Origin: Micromonospora zamorensis | GTDB lineage: Bacteria > Actinomycetota > Actinomycetes > Mycobacteriales > Micromonosporaceae | NCBI RefSeq assembly: GCF_900090275.1 | Contig: NZ_LT607755.1 | Coordinates: forward strand, 5,642,001-5,706,000 | Direction: 5' to 3' | DNA: 64,000 bases | In this document: positions 27,944 through 35,936 of the stretch, in pieces | Numbering within the stretch: position 1 is the stretch's first letter | Layout of the letters: every line of letters begins with the position of its first letter | Program-made: the position numbers and the translations under genes | The notes under the pieces: model-generated | Databases searched by the model: none | Seen by the model: only the letters and a program-made list of their open reading frames with translations | What the model was told of the DNA's origin: nothing

Positions 27944-28586
27944 TCTCCCGGGCCAGGGTCACCGCGTCGGTGAGCGTGTCGGCCACCGGGTGACCGGAGT
28001 CACGCAGCCGTGCCGGGTCGGTGAACCCGCCGGTGTAGAGCACCGCACGGCCGCCCACCGCGAGGGCCGCGTCCGCGTCGTCGATGGAGTCACCGATCAG
28101 CACCACCGAGGCGCCGTCCACGCCCAGCTCGGTGAGGTGCAGCTGGAGCGACTCGGCCTTACGGCCGCCGCCGACCGTGGCCCGCAGCCCGTCGACCCGG
28201 GCGAAGTGGCCGGTCAGCCCGTACGTGTGCACGGTCGGCACCAGCTCCTCGTGGAACCACATGGAGAGCAGGCTCTGGCCGCCCGGCCAGGCGGCCATCG
28301 CGGTACGTGCGTCGGCGGCCAGCTCACAGGTGGTCAACCCGGTGCGGTACGCGTCGTGGAAGATCCGGTCCAGTCGGCCGAACTCGTCGTCGTCGACGGC
28401 CTGGCCGAGCACCTCGGCGTAGTACTCGGCGATCGGTCGGCGGAAACGCACCCGGTGCTCGTCCAGGGTGACCGTCGGCCCGCCCAGGCTCGCGAACACG
28501 ACGTTGGTGGCGGACACCACCAGGCTGAGGTCGTTGAGCAGGGTCCCGTTCCAGTCCCACACGAGGTGGGGGTGCGCAGGGGTCAT
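27924..28586 (-). CDS. HAD-superfamily hydrolase with DxN motif I
   Basis: 220 aa, HAD subfamily I. Motif I is VWDWNGTLLND: nucleophile Asp kept, but the usual second Asp (acid/base) is Asn. Motif III is GGGRKAESL and motif IV LIGDSIDDADAAL. The Asp-to-Asn change may lower phosphatase activity or change substrate. The start has TAAGGT 6 nt upstream (leaderless). Convergent with the response regulator. Confidence 0.85.
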   Translation of the reverse strand: MTPAHPHLVWDWNGTLLNDLSLVVSATNVVFASLGGPTVTLDEHRVRFRRPIAEYYAEVLGQAVDDDEFGRLDRIFHDAYRTGLTTCELAADARTAMAAWPGGQSLLSMWFHEELVPTVHTYGLTGHFARVDGLRATVGGGRKAESLQLHLTELGVDGASVVLIGDSIDDADAALAVGGRAVLYTGGFTDPARLRDSGHPVADTLTDAVTLAREISSAGR

Positions 28587-28592
28587 CAGAGC

Positions 28593-28598
28593 ACCTTA
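28593..28598 (-). promoter_or_regulatory. -10 hexamer TAAGGT, leaderless HAD gene
   Basis: TAAGGT, 6 nt, then ATG 28586. It lies in the 20-nt gap after the glutaredoxin-like gene, so the HAD gene can be expressed separately. Confidence 0.6.
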
Positions 28599-28606
28599 GG
28601 CACCGC

Positions 28607-28861
28607 TCAGAGCTGCGGGGTGGTCAGGTCCCGCAGCAGCCGGTCCTCCTCGACCCGCCAGTAGCCGTGCTCCTTGCCGTCGAGCATCACCACGGGCAGC
28701 CGGTCCCCGTACTCCCGCTCCAGCCCCTCGTCGCCGGTGACGTCCCACTCGACCCACTTGTCGCCGGTGACCGCCACCACCCGGTCGAGTGCGGCCTTGG
28801 CGTCGTCGCACAGGTGGCAGCCGGGTCGGGTGATCAGGGCGAGCCGGGCGTCAGTGGCCAT
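28607..28861 (-). CDS. glutaredoxin-like thiol protein
   Basis: 84 aa thioredoxin-fold protein. The redox motif CHLC occurs in ALITRPGCHLCDDAKAAL and the cis-Pro in DRLPVVMLDG. Close to the DUF836/NrdH-like small disulfide proteins of actinobacteria. Upstream of it lies what looks like a decayed acyl-CoA ligase tail. Confidence 0.88.
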   Translation of the reverse strand: MATDARLALITRPGCHLCDDAKAALDRVVAVTGDKWVEWDVTGDEGLEREYGDRLPVVMLDGKEHGYWRVEEDRLLRDLTTPQL

Positions 28862-29054
28862 CGGTTACCTCCGTGCGGGTGTCGGCGGGTGCGGGTGGGT
28901 CGGCTGGCGTCGCCGGCCGGAGCTGGACCTTTTTACCTTGCCGAGCACGGCGGCAGGGCGCCGGCACCACGTACGCCCGCACAGTCTCGCCGGTCCTCGG
29001 GTGCGGCACACCCCGTACCGCCGACTCGGCCACCCCGGGGTGGCCGGTGAGCAC
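28851..29054 (-). pseudogene. remnant of acyl-CoA synthetase C-terminus
   Basis: The frame encodes VLTGHPGVAESAVRGVPHPRTGETVRAYVVP, which looks like the beta-strand block near the end of AMP-forming acyl-CoA ligases (HPGVxEAAVxGVPxxxxGE). An in-frame stop sits just upstream and the catalytic Lys region is missing; the downstream residues are unlike the family. I infer a decayed fragment. Chance similarity cannot be excluded. Confidence 0.45.
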
Positions 29055-29474
29055 CTGCTGGCCGGTGACCTATGGCGAAGCGCGCCGCGGCGGCGGGCTC
29101 CAGCGGCGCCGCACTGCGAAAGTCCCATGAACGGGACTCACCTGTGTGCCATCGGCGGGCCGTCCAGGTCCTGTCGATGGGACGGGCGGCACCGTCCACA
29201 GACGCCTCGGCCAAGCAGGCGCGCCACTCGACGCGGCGGCCCAGCCGAACGGGCAATCAGCCCCCGACCAGGTGATCCATCCTGGAACACCGCGCCGATG
29301 CAAAGTCAAACGCACACGACGGACAACCGGTCCGCCACCGGTGCGGCGGAGCGGGAAATACTTCCGCCTTGTGTAACGGACTTGCCACGCGCGGGTGACG
29401 TTGGCCCTATCATCACTCGGGTCGGCTCACCCCATTTGCCGTGAGTCGACACCCCTCAGCCCGAGGAGGCCCCC
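28862..29474. other. 613-bp region upstream of bldN leader
   Basis: Apart from the ligase-like fragment no gene is supported. The last 100 bp contain an inverted pair CTCAC (29426-29430) / GTGAG (29441-29445) with 10-nt spacing. The length is consistent with a large, regulated developmental promoter. Confidence 0.5.
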
Positions 29475-29630
29475 GTGCCTGTGAGCGCATTGGACCAGCA
29501 CCTCCAGGGGAATTGCCGCCCGTCGGCAACTCCCATGACCGTCCTGCCCGACCGGGATCCCGGTCGGCCCGTCCCGATGACCTACAAACCGGCCCGTCCG
29601 GTGGCCAACGGGACGGGGGCAGCCCGGTGA
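29475..29630 (+). CDS. 51-codon leader ORF coupled to bldN
   Basis: GTG start with GAGGAGG at 29463-29469, the best ribosome site nearby. It encodes MPVSALDQHLQGN, a Pro/Arg-rich middle, and ends NGTGAAR. No domain is recognised. Its TGA overlaps the bldN GTG (GTGA). Ribosomes translating it would deliver bldN initiation, so it may act as a regulatory leader peptide or as a small protein. Confidence 0.6.
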   Translation: MPVSALDQHLQGNCRPSATPMTVLPDRDPGRPVPMTYKPARPVANGTGAAR

Positions 29631-30580
29631 CCACCTTCGGTTACGCGGAACGCCCGCTCGGCCTGACCGGCCAGCCGGCCCGCTCCCACGTCAACGAGCG
29701 GCCCATGGCCCGTTCCCCGCTGGACGAATCACACGGCACCGCCGTGCGGGGCGACGGCGCGGCGCATCGGACACGCAGCCGACCACACCACAACGAACCG
29801 ACGCCACGGCCCGCGGTGCCGGGCGGAAACGGTGGACCGCCCGGGGGTCGCGTCGCCGTACCGCCCCGGCCGTTGCCAGCGCAGGGTCGACGGGTCAGCG
29901 ACACACCAGCGGTGACCACCGACCCGGCGGCGGGTGAGACAGCGGTGATCCCGGCAGTGCCGGCCACCACCGCCACCACCCCGACCGGCTTCCCGAGCCG
30001 CCCGGACCCGTCCGACCCGGCCACCGAGGTCTGGACGCTGATCGAGCGGGCCCAGGCCGGCGAGTCCGAGGCGTTCGGTCTGATCTACGACCGGTACGTG
30101 GACACCGTGTTCCGGTTCGTCTACTTCCGGGTCGGCAACCGGCAACTCGCCGAGGACCTCACCTCGGACACCTTCCTGCGCGCGCTCAAGCGGATCGGCA
30201 GCTTCACCTGGCAGGGCCGCGACCTCGGTGCCTGGCTGGTGACGATCGCCCGCAACCTGGTCGCGGACCACTTCAAGTCGGGCCGCTACCGACTGGAGGT
30301 CACCACCGGCGACGTGCTCGACGCCGACCGGGAGGACCGGGGCCCGGAGGGCAGCCCGGAGGCCGCGGTGGTGGAGCACATCACCAACGTCGCGCTGCTC
30401 ACCGCCGTGAAACAGCTCAACCCGGAGCAGCAGGAGTGCATCGTGCTCCGCTTCCTCCAGGGCTTCTCGGTCGCCGAGACGGCCCGTGCGATGGGCAAGA
30501 ACGAGGGCGCCATCAAAGCCCTCCAGTACCGGGCGGTTCGCGCCCTGGCCCGCCTCCTGCCCGACGGCTTCCAGCCGTAG
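29627..30580 (+). CDS. bldN: RNA polymerase ECF sigma factor BldN
   Basis: 317 aa. Residues about 1-134 are a Pro/Arg/Gly-rich, probably disordered N-terminal extension. Sigma region 2 follows from about 135 (VWTLIERAQAGESEAFGLIYDRYVDT, EDLTSDTFLRALKRIGSFTWQGRDLGAWLVTIARN) and region 4 (LNPEQQECIVLRFLQGFSVAETARAMGKNEGAIKALQYRA). It matches Streptomyces BldN, whose roughly 86-residue extension is removed by proteolysis. The start is the GTG overlapping the leader ORF; a strong independent ribosome site is absent. It drives aerial development genes; rsbN follows. Confidence 0.92.
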   Translation: MTTFGYAERPLGLTGQPARSHVNERPMARSPLDESHGTAVRGDGAAHRTRSRPHHNEPTPRPAVPGGNGGPPGGRVAVPPRPLPAQGRRVSDTPAVTTDPAAGETAVIPAVPATTATTPTGFPSRPDPSDPATEVWTLIERAQAGESEAFGLIYDRYVDTVFRFVYFRVGNRQLAEDLTSDTFLRALKRIGSFTWQGRDLGAWLVTIARNLVADHFKSGRYRLEVTTGDVLDADREDRGPEGSPEAAVVEHITNVALLTAVKQLNPEQQECIVLRFLQGFSVAETARAMGKNEGAIKALQYRAVRALARLLPDGFQP

Positions 30581-30870
30581 ATTGTTTCGGCGGGGCCGAT
30601 GGACGCCGTTCAACGTCCTTGCAGGTCAGAGTCGGTCCCGCCCGGTGACGACGATCACTTTCTGTAATTTCCGGCCCGCCAGGCCCGTAACCCGTGCCCG
30701 GTCCGCCGCGTTTCTCCGGGTGCGACCGGTGGATGTCCTGGCAGGCCCGGGACACCGAGGTCCGACCGGCACGCCGGCGGCACCTCACCTCCGTGGTGTC
30801 ACACTGCCGCCCGGTCGCTGGCAACGACCGCGGCCGACCGGCCGTGACCAGCGAGAGGGAGGTGCCTGCG
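30581..30870 (+). other. 290-bp bldN-rsbN spacer
   Basis: No gene is supported. rsbN could have its own promoter here; in Streptomyces rsbN is itself a BldN target, but I could not pick a convincing hexamer pair. Confidence 0.45.
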
Positions 30871-31740
30871 GTGGACAACATCCTCTTCTCCCGCCGGCGC
30901 GCCGAGCGCTTCGCGCAGCTTCTCGACGAGGCCAACGGCGCTCGACGACACCACGTGCGATCCCGGGTGGACGGTCAACTCGCGCCGCTCGTCGCGGTGG
31001 GTCAGCAGCTCACCGTCGACCCTCCGGCTGTCGAGGTGAACCCGGACTTCCGTACCGGCCTGCGGGCAATGCTGCTCGCGACCGCCGAACGCGAAGGACT
31101 GGGCACCGCACCGGCGGCCAGCGAACCAACCACCACGACGACGACCCGCGGGCGGCTGCTTCCGGCGGTCACCGCTCGGCGGGCCCGAGCCCGGGGCGCG
31201 ATCCTGATCGGCATCGCGGCCGGCGCCATCGCGGTCTCCGGCATCTCCGCCGCCAGCGAGAACGCCGTGCCCGGCGACGCGCTCTACGGCATGAAGCGCT
31301 CGACCGAACGCGCGCAACTCGCCCTGGCCAGCTCGGACATCAGCCGCGGCCAGCTCTTCCTGGACTTCGCCCGGACCCGGGTCGGTGAGGCAGCCAAGCT
31401 GCGCGGCGACCGGATCGGCTACAGCGCGGTCCTCGACGACATGGACGCCGACACCCGGCAGGGCGTACGCCTGCTGACCGCCGCCGCCGTGCAGCGGGCC
31501 GAGCCGGGCAGCCTGGACACACTCAACACCTTCGTCTCGGGGCAACGCCGGGCGGTGAGTGGCCTGCTCGACGGGGGCACCCGCGCCGACCGGGCCCGGA
31601 CCCAGCGGTCGCTGGTCCTCCTGGACACCATCCGGGAACGTTCGGATGCACTGCGTGCGGCAATCGCCTGCGGCCTCCCGGCCCCGACCGCCAGTGACAC
31701 CCTCGGCCCCAACCCGAGCGCCTGCCCCGGGGCGCGCTGA
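30871..31740 (+). CDS. rsbN: RsbN-type anti-sigma factor, DUF5667 protein
   Basis: 289 aa. The GTG start is preceded by GAGGGAGG. The N-terminal about 100 residues (RRRAERFAQLLDEANGARRHH) would bind sigma in the cytoplasm. One TM is at ARARGAILIGIAAGAIAVSG. The extracytoplasmic DUF5667 domain has ENAVPGDALYGMKRSTERAQL and FLDFARTRVGEAAKL. Position directly after bldN and this architecture match RsbN, which holds BldN at the membrane. Confidence 0.85.
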   Translation: MDNILFSRRRAERFAQLLDEANGARRHHVRSRVDGQLAPLVAVGQQLTVDPPAVEVNPDFRTGLRAMLLATAEREGLGTAPAASEPTTTTTTRGRLLPAVTARRARARGAILIGIAAGAIAVSGISAASENAVPGDALYGMKRSTERAQLALASSDISRGQLFLDFARTRVGEAAKLRGDRIGYSAVLDDMDADTRQGVRLLTAAAVQRAEPGSLDTLNTFVSGQRRAVSGLLDGGTRADRARTQRSLVLLDTIRERSDALRAAIACGLPAPTASDTLGPNPSACPGAR

Positions 31741-31868
31741 CCCGCACCCCCTATACCGCAGGTCCGACCGGCCGCGCCACAGTTCGTTCTGTGCTCGGCC
31801 GGTCGACCGTATCCGGCGGCTACCCTTCGCTGGGAGGCATCCGTCGTACCGGTGAGGAAGGGAGTCGC

Positions 31869-32738
31869 GTGGCGCGCAGCCGTAAGGTGACGGTCAGCAC
31901 CGACGCCGAGGGGCACACTGCGGGCTGGGCGGAGACCGACCTGGCCCCGGCCACCGCGCCGGATTCGACGGCCGCGGCGTTCTTCGACGTGGACAACACC
32001 ATGATGCAGGGCGCCTCGATCTACTGGTTCGCCCGTGGGCTCGCCTCCCGCAACTACGTCACCACCTCCGACCTGGCCCGGTTCGCCTGGCAGCAGCTCC
32101 GGTTCCGGCTGCTGGCCCGGGAGCACGCCGGTGACATGTCGCTGGCCAAGGAGGCCGCGCTGGCCTTCGTCCAGGGCTGGCGGGTCGACGAGGTGGAGCA
32201 CCTCGCCGAGGAGATCTTCGACGAGATGATGGCTCCCCGGATCTGGGCCGGCACCCACCAGCTCGCCCGAGGTCACCTGGGCGCCGGCCAGCGGGTGTGG
32301 CTGGTCAGCGCGGCGCCGGTGGAGATCGGCCGGGTGATCGCCGCCCGGCTCGGCCTGACCGGTGCCATCGGCACGGTGGCCGAGATCGTCGACGGGGCGT
32401 ACACCGGGCGGTTGGTGGGTGACCTGATGCACGGGCCGGCGAAGGCCGAAGCGGTCACCCAGCTCGCCGCTGTGGAAGGGCTCGACCTGACCCGCTGCGC
32501 GGCCTACAGCGACTCGGCCAACGACCTGCCGCTGCTCCGTGCGGTGGGCCGGGCGGTGGCCGTCAACCCGGACGGCAGCCTGCTGCGGCAGGCCCGCCAG
32601 CACGGCTGGGAGGTACGGGACTTCCGCACCGGCCGGCGCGCGGTCAAGATCGCCGTGCCGTCGACCGCGGCGGCCGGTCTGGTCGCCGGCGCGGTCACCG
32701 CCGGCCTGGCGTTGCAGCGTCGCCGCCGCGCCGACTGA
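31869..32738 (+). CDS. HAD-IB family hydrolase
   Basis: 289 aa. Motif I is AAFFDVDNTMMQG, motif II LVSAAPVEI, motif IV YSDSANDLPLL, typical of SerB-like HAD-IB phosphatases (CicA/YfhB type). A C-terminal hydrophobic tail (AAAGLVAGAVTAGLALQRRRR) suggests membrane anchoring. GTG 31869 follows GAAGGGAG. Some relatives are fused or linked to lysophospholipid acyltransferases, and such an acyltransferase is the convergent neighbour. Confidence 0.9.
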   Translation: MARSRKVTVSTDAEGHTAGWAETDLAPATAPDSTAAAFFDVDNTMMQGASIYWFARGLASRNYVTTSDLARFAWQQLRFRLLAREHAGDMSLAKEAALAFVQGWRVDEVEHLAEEIFDEMMAPRIWAGTHQLARGHLGAGQRVWLVSAAPVEIGRVIAARLGLTGAIGTVAEIVDGAYTGRLVGDLMHGPAKAEAVTQLAAVEGLDLTRCAAYSDSANDLPLLRAVGRAVAVNPDGSLLRQARQHGWEVRDFRTGRRAVKIAVPSTAAAGLVAGAVTAGLALQRRRRAD

Positions 32739-32739
32739 C

Positions 32740-33840
32740 TCAGGGACCGAACGGGTCGGGCCGTCGCTCCAGCAACGTGTGCAGGGTCTGCTGGATGGTC
32801 TCCCGCACCTGGTCGGCGAGGTTGAACACCACCAGCGGGTCGTCCGCCGAGTCGGTCAGGTGGGCCGTCGGGATGGGCGGGCAGAACTCGATCAGCCACT
32901 TGCTGGGCAGCGGCACCATGCCCAGCGGGCCGAGCCACGGGAAGGTCGGCGTGACCGGGAAGTAGGGCAGCTTGAGCAGTCGGGCCAGGGGCTTGATGTC
33001 GGCGAGCATCGGGTAGATCTCCTCGCCACCGACGATGGCGACCGGCACGATCGGGGTGCCCGTGCGCAGCGCCGCCGAGACGAAACCGCCCCGCCCGAAC
33101 CGTTGCAGCTTGTACCGGTCGGCGTAGAGCTTGCCGATCCCCTTGAAGCCCTCGGGGAACACACCGACCAGGTCTCCCCCACCGAGCAGCCGCTCGGCGT
33201 CCGGGTTGCAGGCCACAGTGCCGCCGGTCTTGCGGGCTAGCTCGGACACCACCGGCATCCGGAAGACCAGGTCGGCGCCGAGCAGCCGTAGGTAGCGGTG
33301 GGCAGGGTGCTTGTCGTGCAGCGCAGCCGAGAGGATCAACGCGTCCAGCGCCACCGTGCCCGAGTGGTTGCCGACCACCAGTGCGGGCCCGTCGACCGGC
33401 ACGTGCTCCACCCCACTGACCTCGGTGCGGAACCAGTCCCGGTAGAGCAGCCTCAGCAGCGGGTGGAAGACCGCGTCGGTCAACTCCGGGTCGAAGCCGA
33501 ACTCGTCAACCTCGTAGTCGCCGGCGAGCCGTCGGCGCAGGAACGCCAGGCCGTTGGCGACCTTGCGGTCCCAGTGATCCCCCGGCCGGTCCGCCACGGC
33601 CGGCGGGGTGCCACCCGGCGTCGATGCGTCGACCGGGGCGCCCGCGTCCGCGCCGACGGGCTCGTCGGTGGCTGCGGTGTCGACCTCGTCGGCCGGCGTG
33701 GGCGTCGGTGTCGGGGCGACCTGCGCCGCCGGCCGATGACCGTTGCGCCGCGCCGGGTCCGCGTCCGCTGCGGGCGACTGCTGGGGTACGTCGAAGCGTC
33801 CGACCCCCTGCGGGTCACGCCCCTCTGCCGGCCCGGTCAT
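32740..33840 (-). CDS. lysophospholipid acyltransferase family protein
   Basis: 366 aa. A Pro/Ala/Asp-rich N-terminal extension of about 95 residues precedes the PlsC domain: catalytic NHxxxxD in VVGNHSGTVALDALIL, then VFPEGFKG and the GTPIVPVAIVGGEE block. It probably transfers acyl chains to lysophosphatidate or a related glycerolipid at the membrane. ATG 33840 follows dispersed repeat copy 5, which separates it by 55 nt from the epimerase gene; the two likely form an operon. Confidence 0.88.
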   Translation of the reverse strand: MTGPAEGRDPQGVGRFDVPQQSPAADADPARRNGHRPAAQVAPTPTPTPADEVDTAATDEPVGADAGAPVDASTPGGTPPAVADRPGDHWDRKVANGLAFLRRRLAGDYEVDEFGFDPELTDAVFHPLLRLLYRDWFRTEVSGVEHVPVDGPALVVGNHSGTVALDALILSAALHDKHPAHRYLRLLGADLVFRMPVVSELARKTGGTVACNPDAERLLGGGDLVGVFPEGFKGIGKLYADRYKLQRFGRGGFVSAALRTGTPIVPVAIVGGEEIYPMLADIKPLARLLKLPYFPVTPTFPWLGPLGMVPLPSKWLIEFCPPIPTAHLTDSADDPLVVFNLADQVRETIQQTLHTLLERRPDPFGP

Positions 33841-33848
33841 GACGCCAC

Positions 33849-33900
33849 CTCGGTTCGCGACTGCGCGGCTCGTGCAACCGGCTGACTCCTCGCGCTCATG
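33849..33900 (-). repeat. dispersed intergenic repeat, copy 5
   Basis: Minus-strand reading ATGAGCGCGAGGAGTCAGCC ... GCGCAGTCGCGAACCGAGG, slightly diverged. As in copies 1 and 2, the TGA near its start is the stop codon of the upstream gene, here the epimerase. Confidence 0.7.
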
Positions 33901-34969
33901 GCCGCTCCTGAACCGCGGAGCGGACCTGCCGGATGCCGTCCAGGACGAGTTGCTCGGCAACGGCCAACTGACCCCGGGTGACCACCACCCCACCCTGGTG
34001 GGCGCGGATGAAGTCCTCGAACGCCTTGGCGGTGGAGCGGGGCGTGAAGCCGTACTCCTGCTCAAGTCGGCTGGTGTCGACCACCCGGCCGTGCACGAAG
34101 AGGTCGACCTGGTCCAGACCGTAACGGCCGAAGCCCATGGAGCGGGCCAGCGCGGCGGCACCGGAGAGGCCCGGTTCCAACACCGGCACGGCCACCCGTC
34201 CCGCTCGCCGGATCGCCTGGGACAGCGACAACACCCCTGGGCCGGCGACGTTGTACGTGCCCGGGTGATCTTCCACGATCGACCGGTGCAGCACCTCCAA
34301 CGCGTCGTCGAAGTGCAGGAACTGCAGACGGGGGTCACGGCCGAAGACGGTCGGCACGAAGGGCTGCGCGAAGTAGCGGGTCAACGTGGTGTCGGCGGTC
34401 GAGCCGATGAACGGCGCGAAGCGCAGCACCGTCGCGGTGACGTCGGACCGACGGCGCCGGAAACCGCGGACGTAGCCTTCAAGGTCGAGGATGTCGCGGC
34501 CGAAACCGCCGCGCGGGACCTCGCGTGGCTCGGTCTCCTCGGTGAAGACCGCCGGGTCCCGGAACGACACCCCGTACGCGGCGGTGGACGAGCGGACCAC
34601 GATCTTGCGCAGCCGAGGTGCCCGTTGGCACGCGGCCAGCAGGTGCATGGTGCCGATGACGTTCTGGTCCTTCATGGCCGACCGGCCACCGTGCTGCGGG
34701 TCGGGAGAGCTGACCAGTGCGAGGTGCACCACCGCGTCGACGTCCAGGTCGGCGAGGAGCCCACCGAGCGCATCGTTGTCGACGCGGATCCGTTCGACCC
34801 GGTCGAGCAGGTCGGTGAACTCGGTGCCCGAGTCCGGTGCGTCCACGCCGATGACCCGCTCGATCCGCGGGTCGGCGGCGAGTCGGGCCGCCACGTGGGC
34901 ACCCAGATAGCGGCCGACCCCGGTGACGACGACGACCCCCGGAGCACCTGAGGTGCCACCGGGGGTCAT
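33896..34969 (-). CDS. NAD-dependent epimerase/dehydratase (extended SDR)
   Basis: 357 aa from ATG 34969 (GTG 34978 is possible). The Rossmann motif is VVVVTGVGRYLGAHVAARL, a VxGxxxYLG variant where the middle G is R-flanked. The Ser/Tyr/Lys area is VRSSTAAYGV, followed by a C-terminal substrate domain. In actinobacteria this protein is conserved next to the acyltransferase and the bS22 gene. Substrate unknown. Confidence 0.85.
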   Translation of the reverse strand: MTPGGTSGAPGVVVVTGVGRYLGAHVAARLAADPRIERVIGVDAPDSGTEFTDLLDRVERIRVDNDALGGLLADLDVDAVVHLALVSSPDPQHGGRSAMKDQNVIGTMHLLAACQRAPRLRKIVVRSSTAAYGVSFRDPAVFTEETEPREVPRGGFGRDILDLEGYVRGFRRRRSDVTATVLRFAPFIGSTADTTLTRYFAQPFVPTVFGRDPRLQFLHFDDALEVLHRSIVEDHPGTYNVAGPGVLSLSQAIRRAGRVAVPVLEPGLSGAAALARSMGFGRYGLDQVDLFVHGRVVDTSRLEQEYGFTPRSTAKAFEDFIRAHQGGVVVTRGQLAVAEQLVLDGIRQVRSAVQERP

Positions 34970-35142
34970 CTGACGCACCTACCCCGGCAGGATGGACCGA
35001 GCCGGGACGACCACGGCCTGATCACCTGAGCCTCCGGGGGTCGACAGTTTGGCAAGTGAGGCCGAACGCCGGGCAGTCGGATGGGCCGGGGGCGCTCCGG
35101 CGTAGCATGCGCCGCCGGCCTGTCCGTCGAGCCCGGCGGCGA

Positions 35143-35244
35143 TCACTTGCCGAGACGGCGACGCTGGACGCGGGTCTTGCGCAGCAGCTTGCGGTGCTTC
35201 TTCTTAGCCATGCGCTTACGGCGCTTCTTGACCACCGAGCCCAT
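35143..35244 (-). CDS. 33-residue ribosomal protein bS22-type (AURKAIP1/COX24 domain)
   Basis: [19 protein letters not shown] then [14 protein letters not shown], 33 residues, almost half Lys/Arg. This is the short AURKAIP1-like protein found in actinobacterial ribosomes near the decoding centre. GGCTGTC lies upstream of the ATG; no strong ribosome site. It is easily missed because it is so short. Confidence 0.93.
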   Translation of the reverse strand: MGSVVKKRRKRMAKKKHRKLLRKTRVQRRRLGK

Positions 35245-35427
35245 ACGACAGCCTTTCGATACAACGTTCGGGGCGGACCGGATGACACCACGCAGGTGGC
35301 GACGGCGACCGCTTGCGGACAACGGACCGGACCAGTCTGGGCGGCGGGACGCACCGGTGGGGTCTCGGTCGGGCTCCAGGGTAGCCGGAGAGCGTCAGCC
35401 GGACCAACGCGCCCCCGTCGAGGCCAC

Positions 35428-35474
35428 CTTTCGCTCGCGACTGCGGGGCTCGCAAGCTCACTCCTCGCGCTCAC
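35428..35474 (-). repeat. dispersed intergenic repeat, copy 4
   Basis: Minus-strand reading GTGAGCGCGAGGAGTGAGC, a short deletion, then TTGCGAGCCCCGCAGTCGCG. It lies in the 270-bp spacer between the excisionase-type gene and bS22, 41 nt after the former's stop. The rest of the spacer shows nothing clear. Confidence 0.7.
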
Positions 35475-35514
35475 CGATGCCGGTCACAAGGCACCTGGAG
35501 GGCGGAACGGTGGC

Positions 35515-35724
35515 TCAGGCGGTTTCCTGAAAAGCACCCCGAAGATATTCGTGCACCGCATGCTCAGGCACCCGGAATGAGCGGCCGACCCGGACGGCGG
35601 TGAGCTCACCGCTGTGCACCAGTCGATAGACCGTCATCTTCGACACCCGCATGACCGTCGCCACCTCAGCGACGGTCAGGAACTTGACCTCCGACAGCCG
35701 TCCGTCGGACTGCGACCCGGCCAT
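35515..35724 (-). CDS. small excisionase/MerR-type DNA-binding protein
   Basis: 69 aa. A single winged HTH_17: FLTVAEVATVMRVSKMTVYRLVHSGELTAVRVGRSFRVPEHAVHEYL. Its position close to bldN suggests it is the counterpart of the BldD-target bdtA of Streptomyces (recalled, not verified). It is distinct from BldC. Likely a developmental or housekeeping transcription factor. Confidence 0.85.
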   Translation of the reverse strand: MAGSQSDGRLSEVKFLTVAEVATVMRVSKMTVYRLVHSGELTAVRVGRSFRVPEHAVHEYLRGAFQETA

Positions 35725-35936
35725 GGCTCACCGACCCATCCCATGCCCGGCGCGTGCCAACCCGACGGATGCTCCGGGCCGGGCCGGCGACGCGCGTGTT
35801 ACCAGTACGGTAGCGGGGCGGTTGTGACCGGCGCGATCCCTTCGTACAACTGATCATGCTTCGATCGCTGGTTCACCCGATCCGTGCTTCCGGTATCTGC
35901 CCGCCTGCGACTGCCGTCCGATTGCTCCGACCCTGC

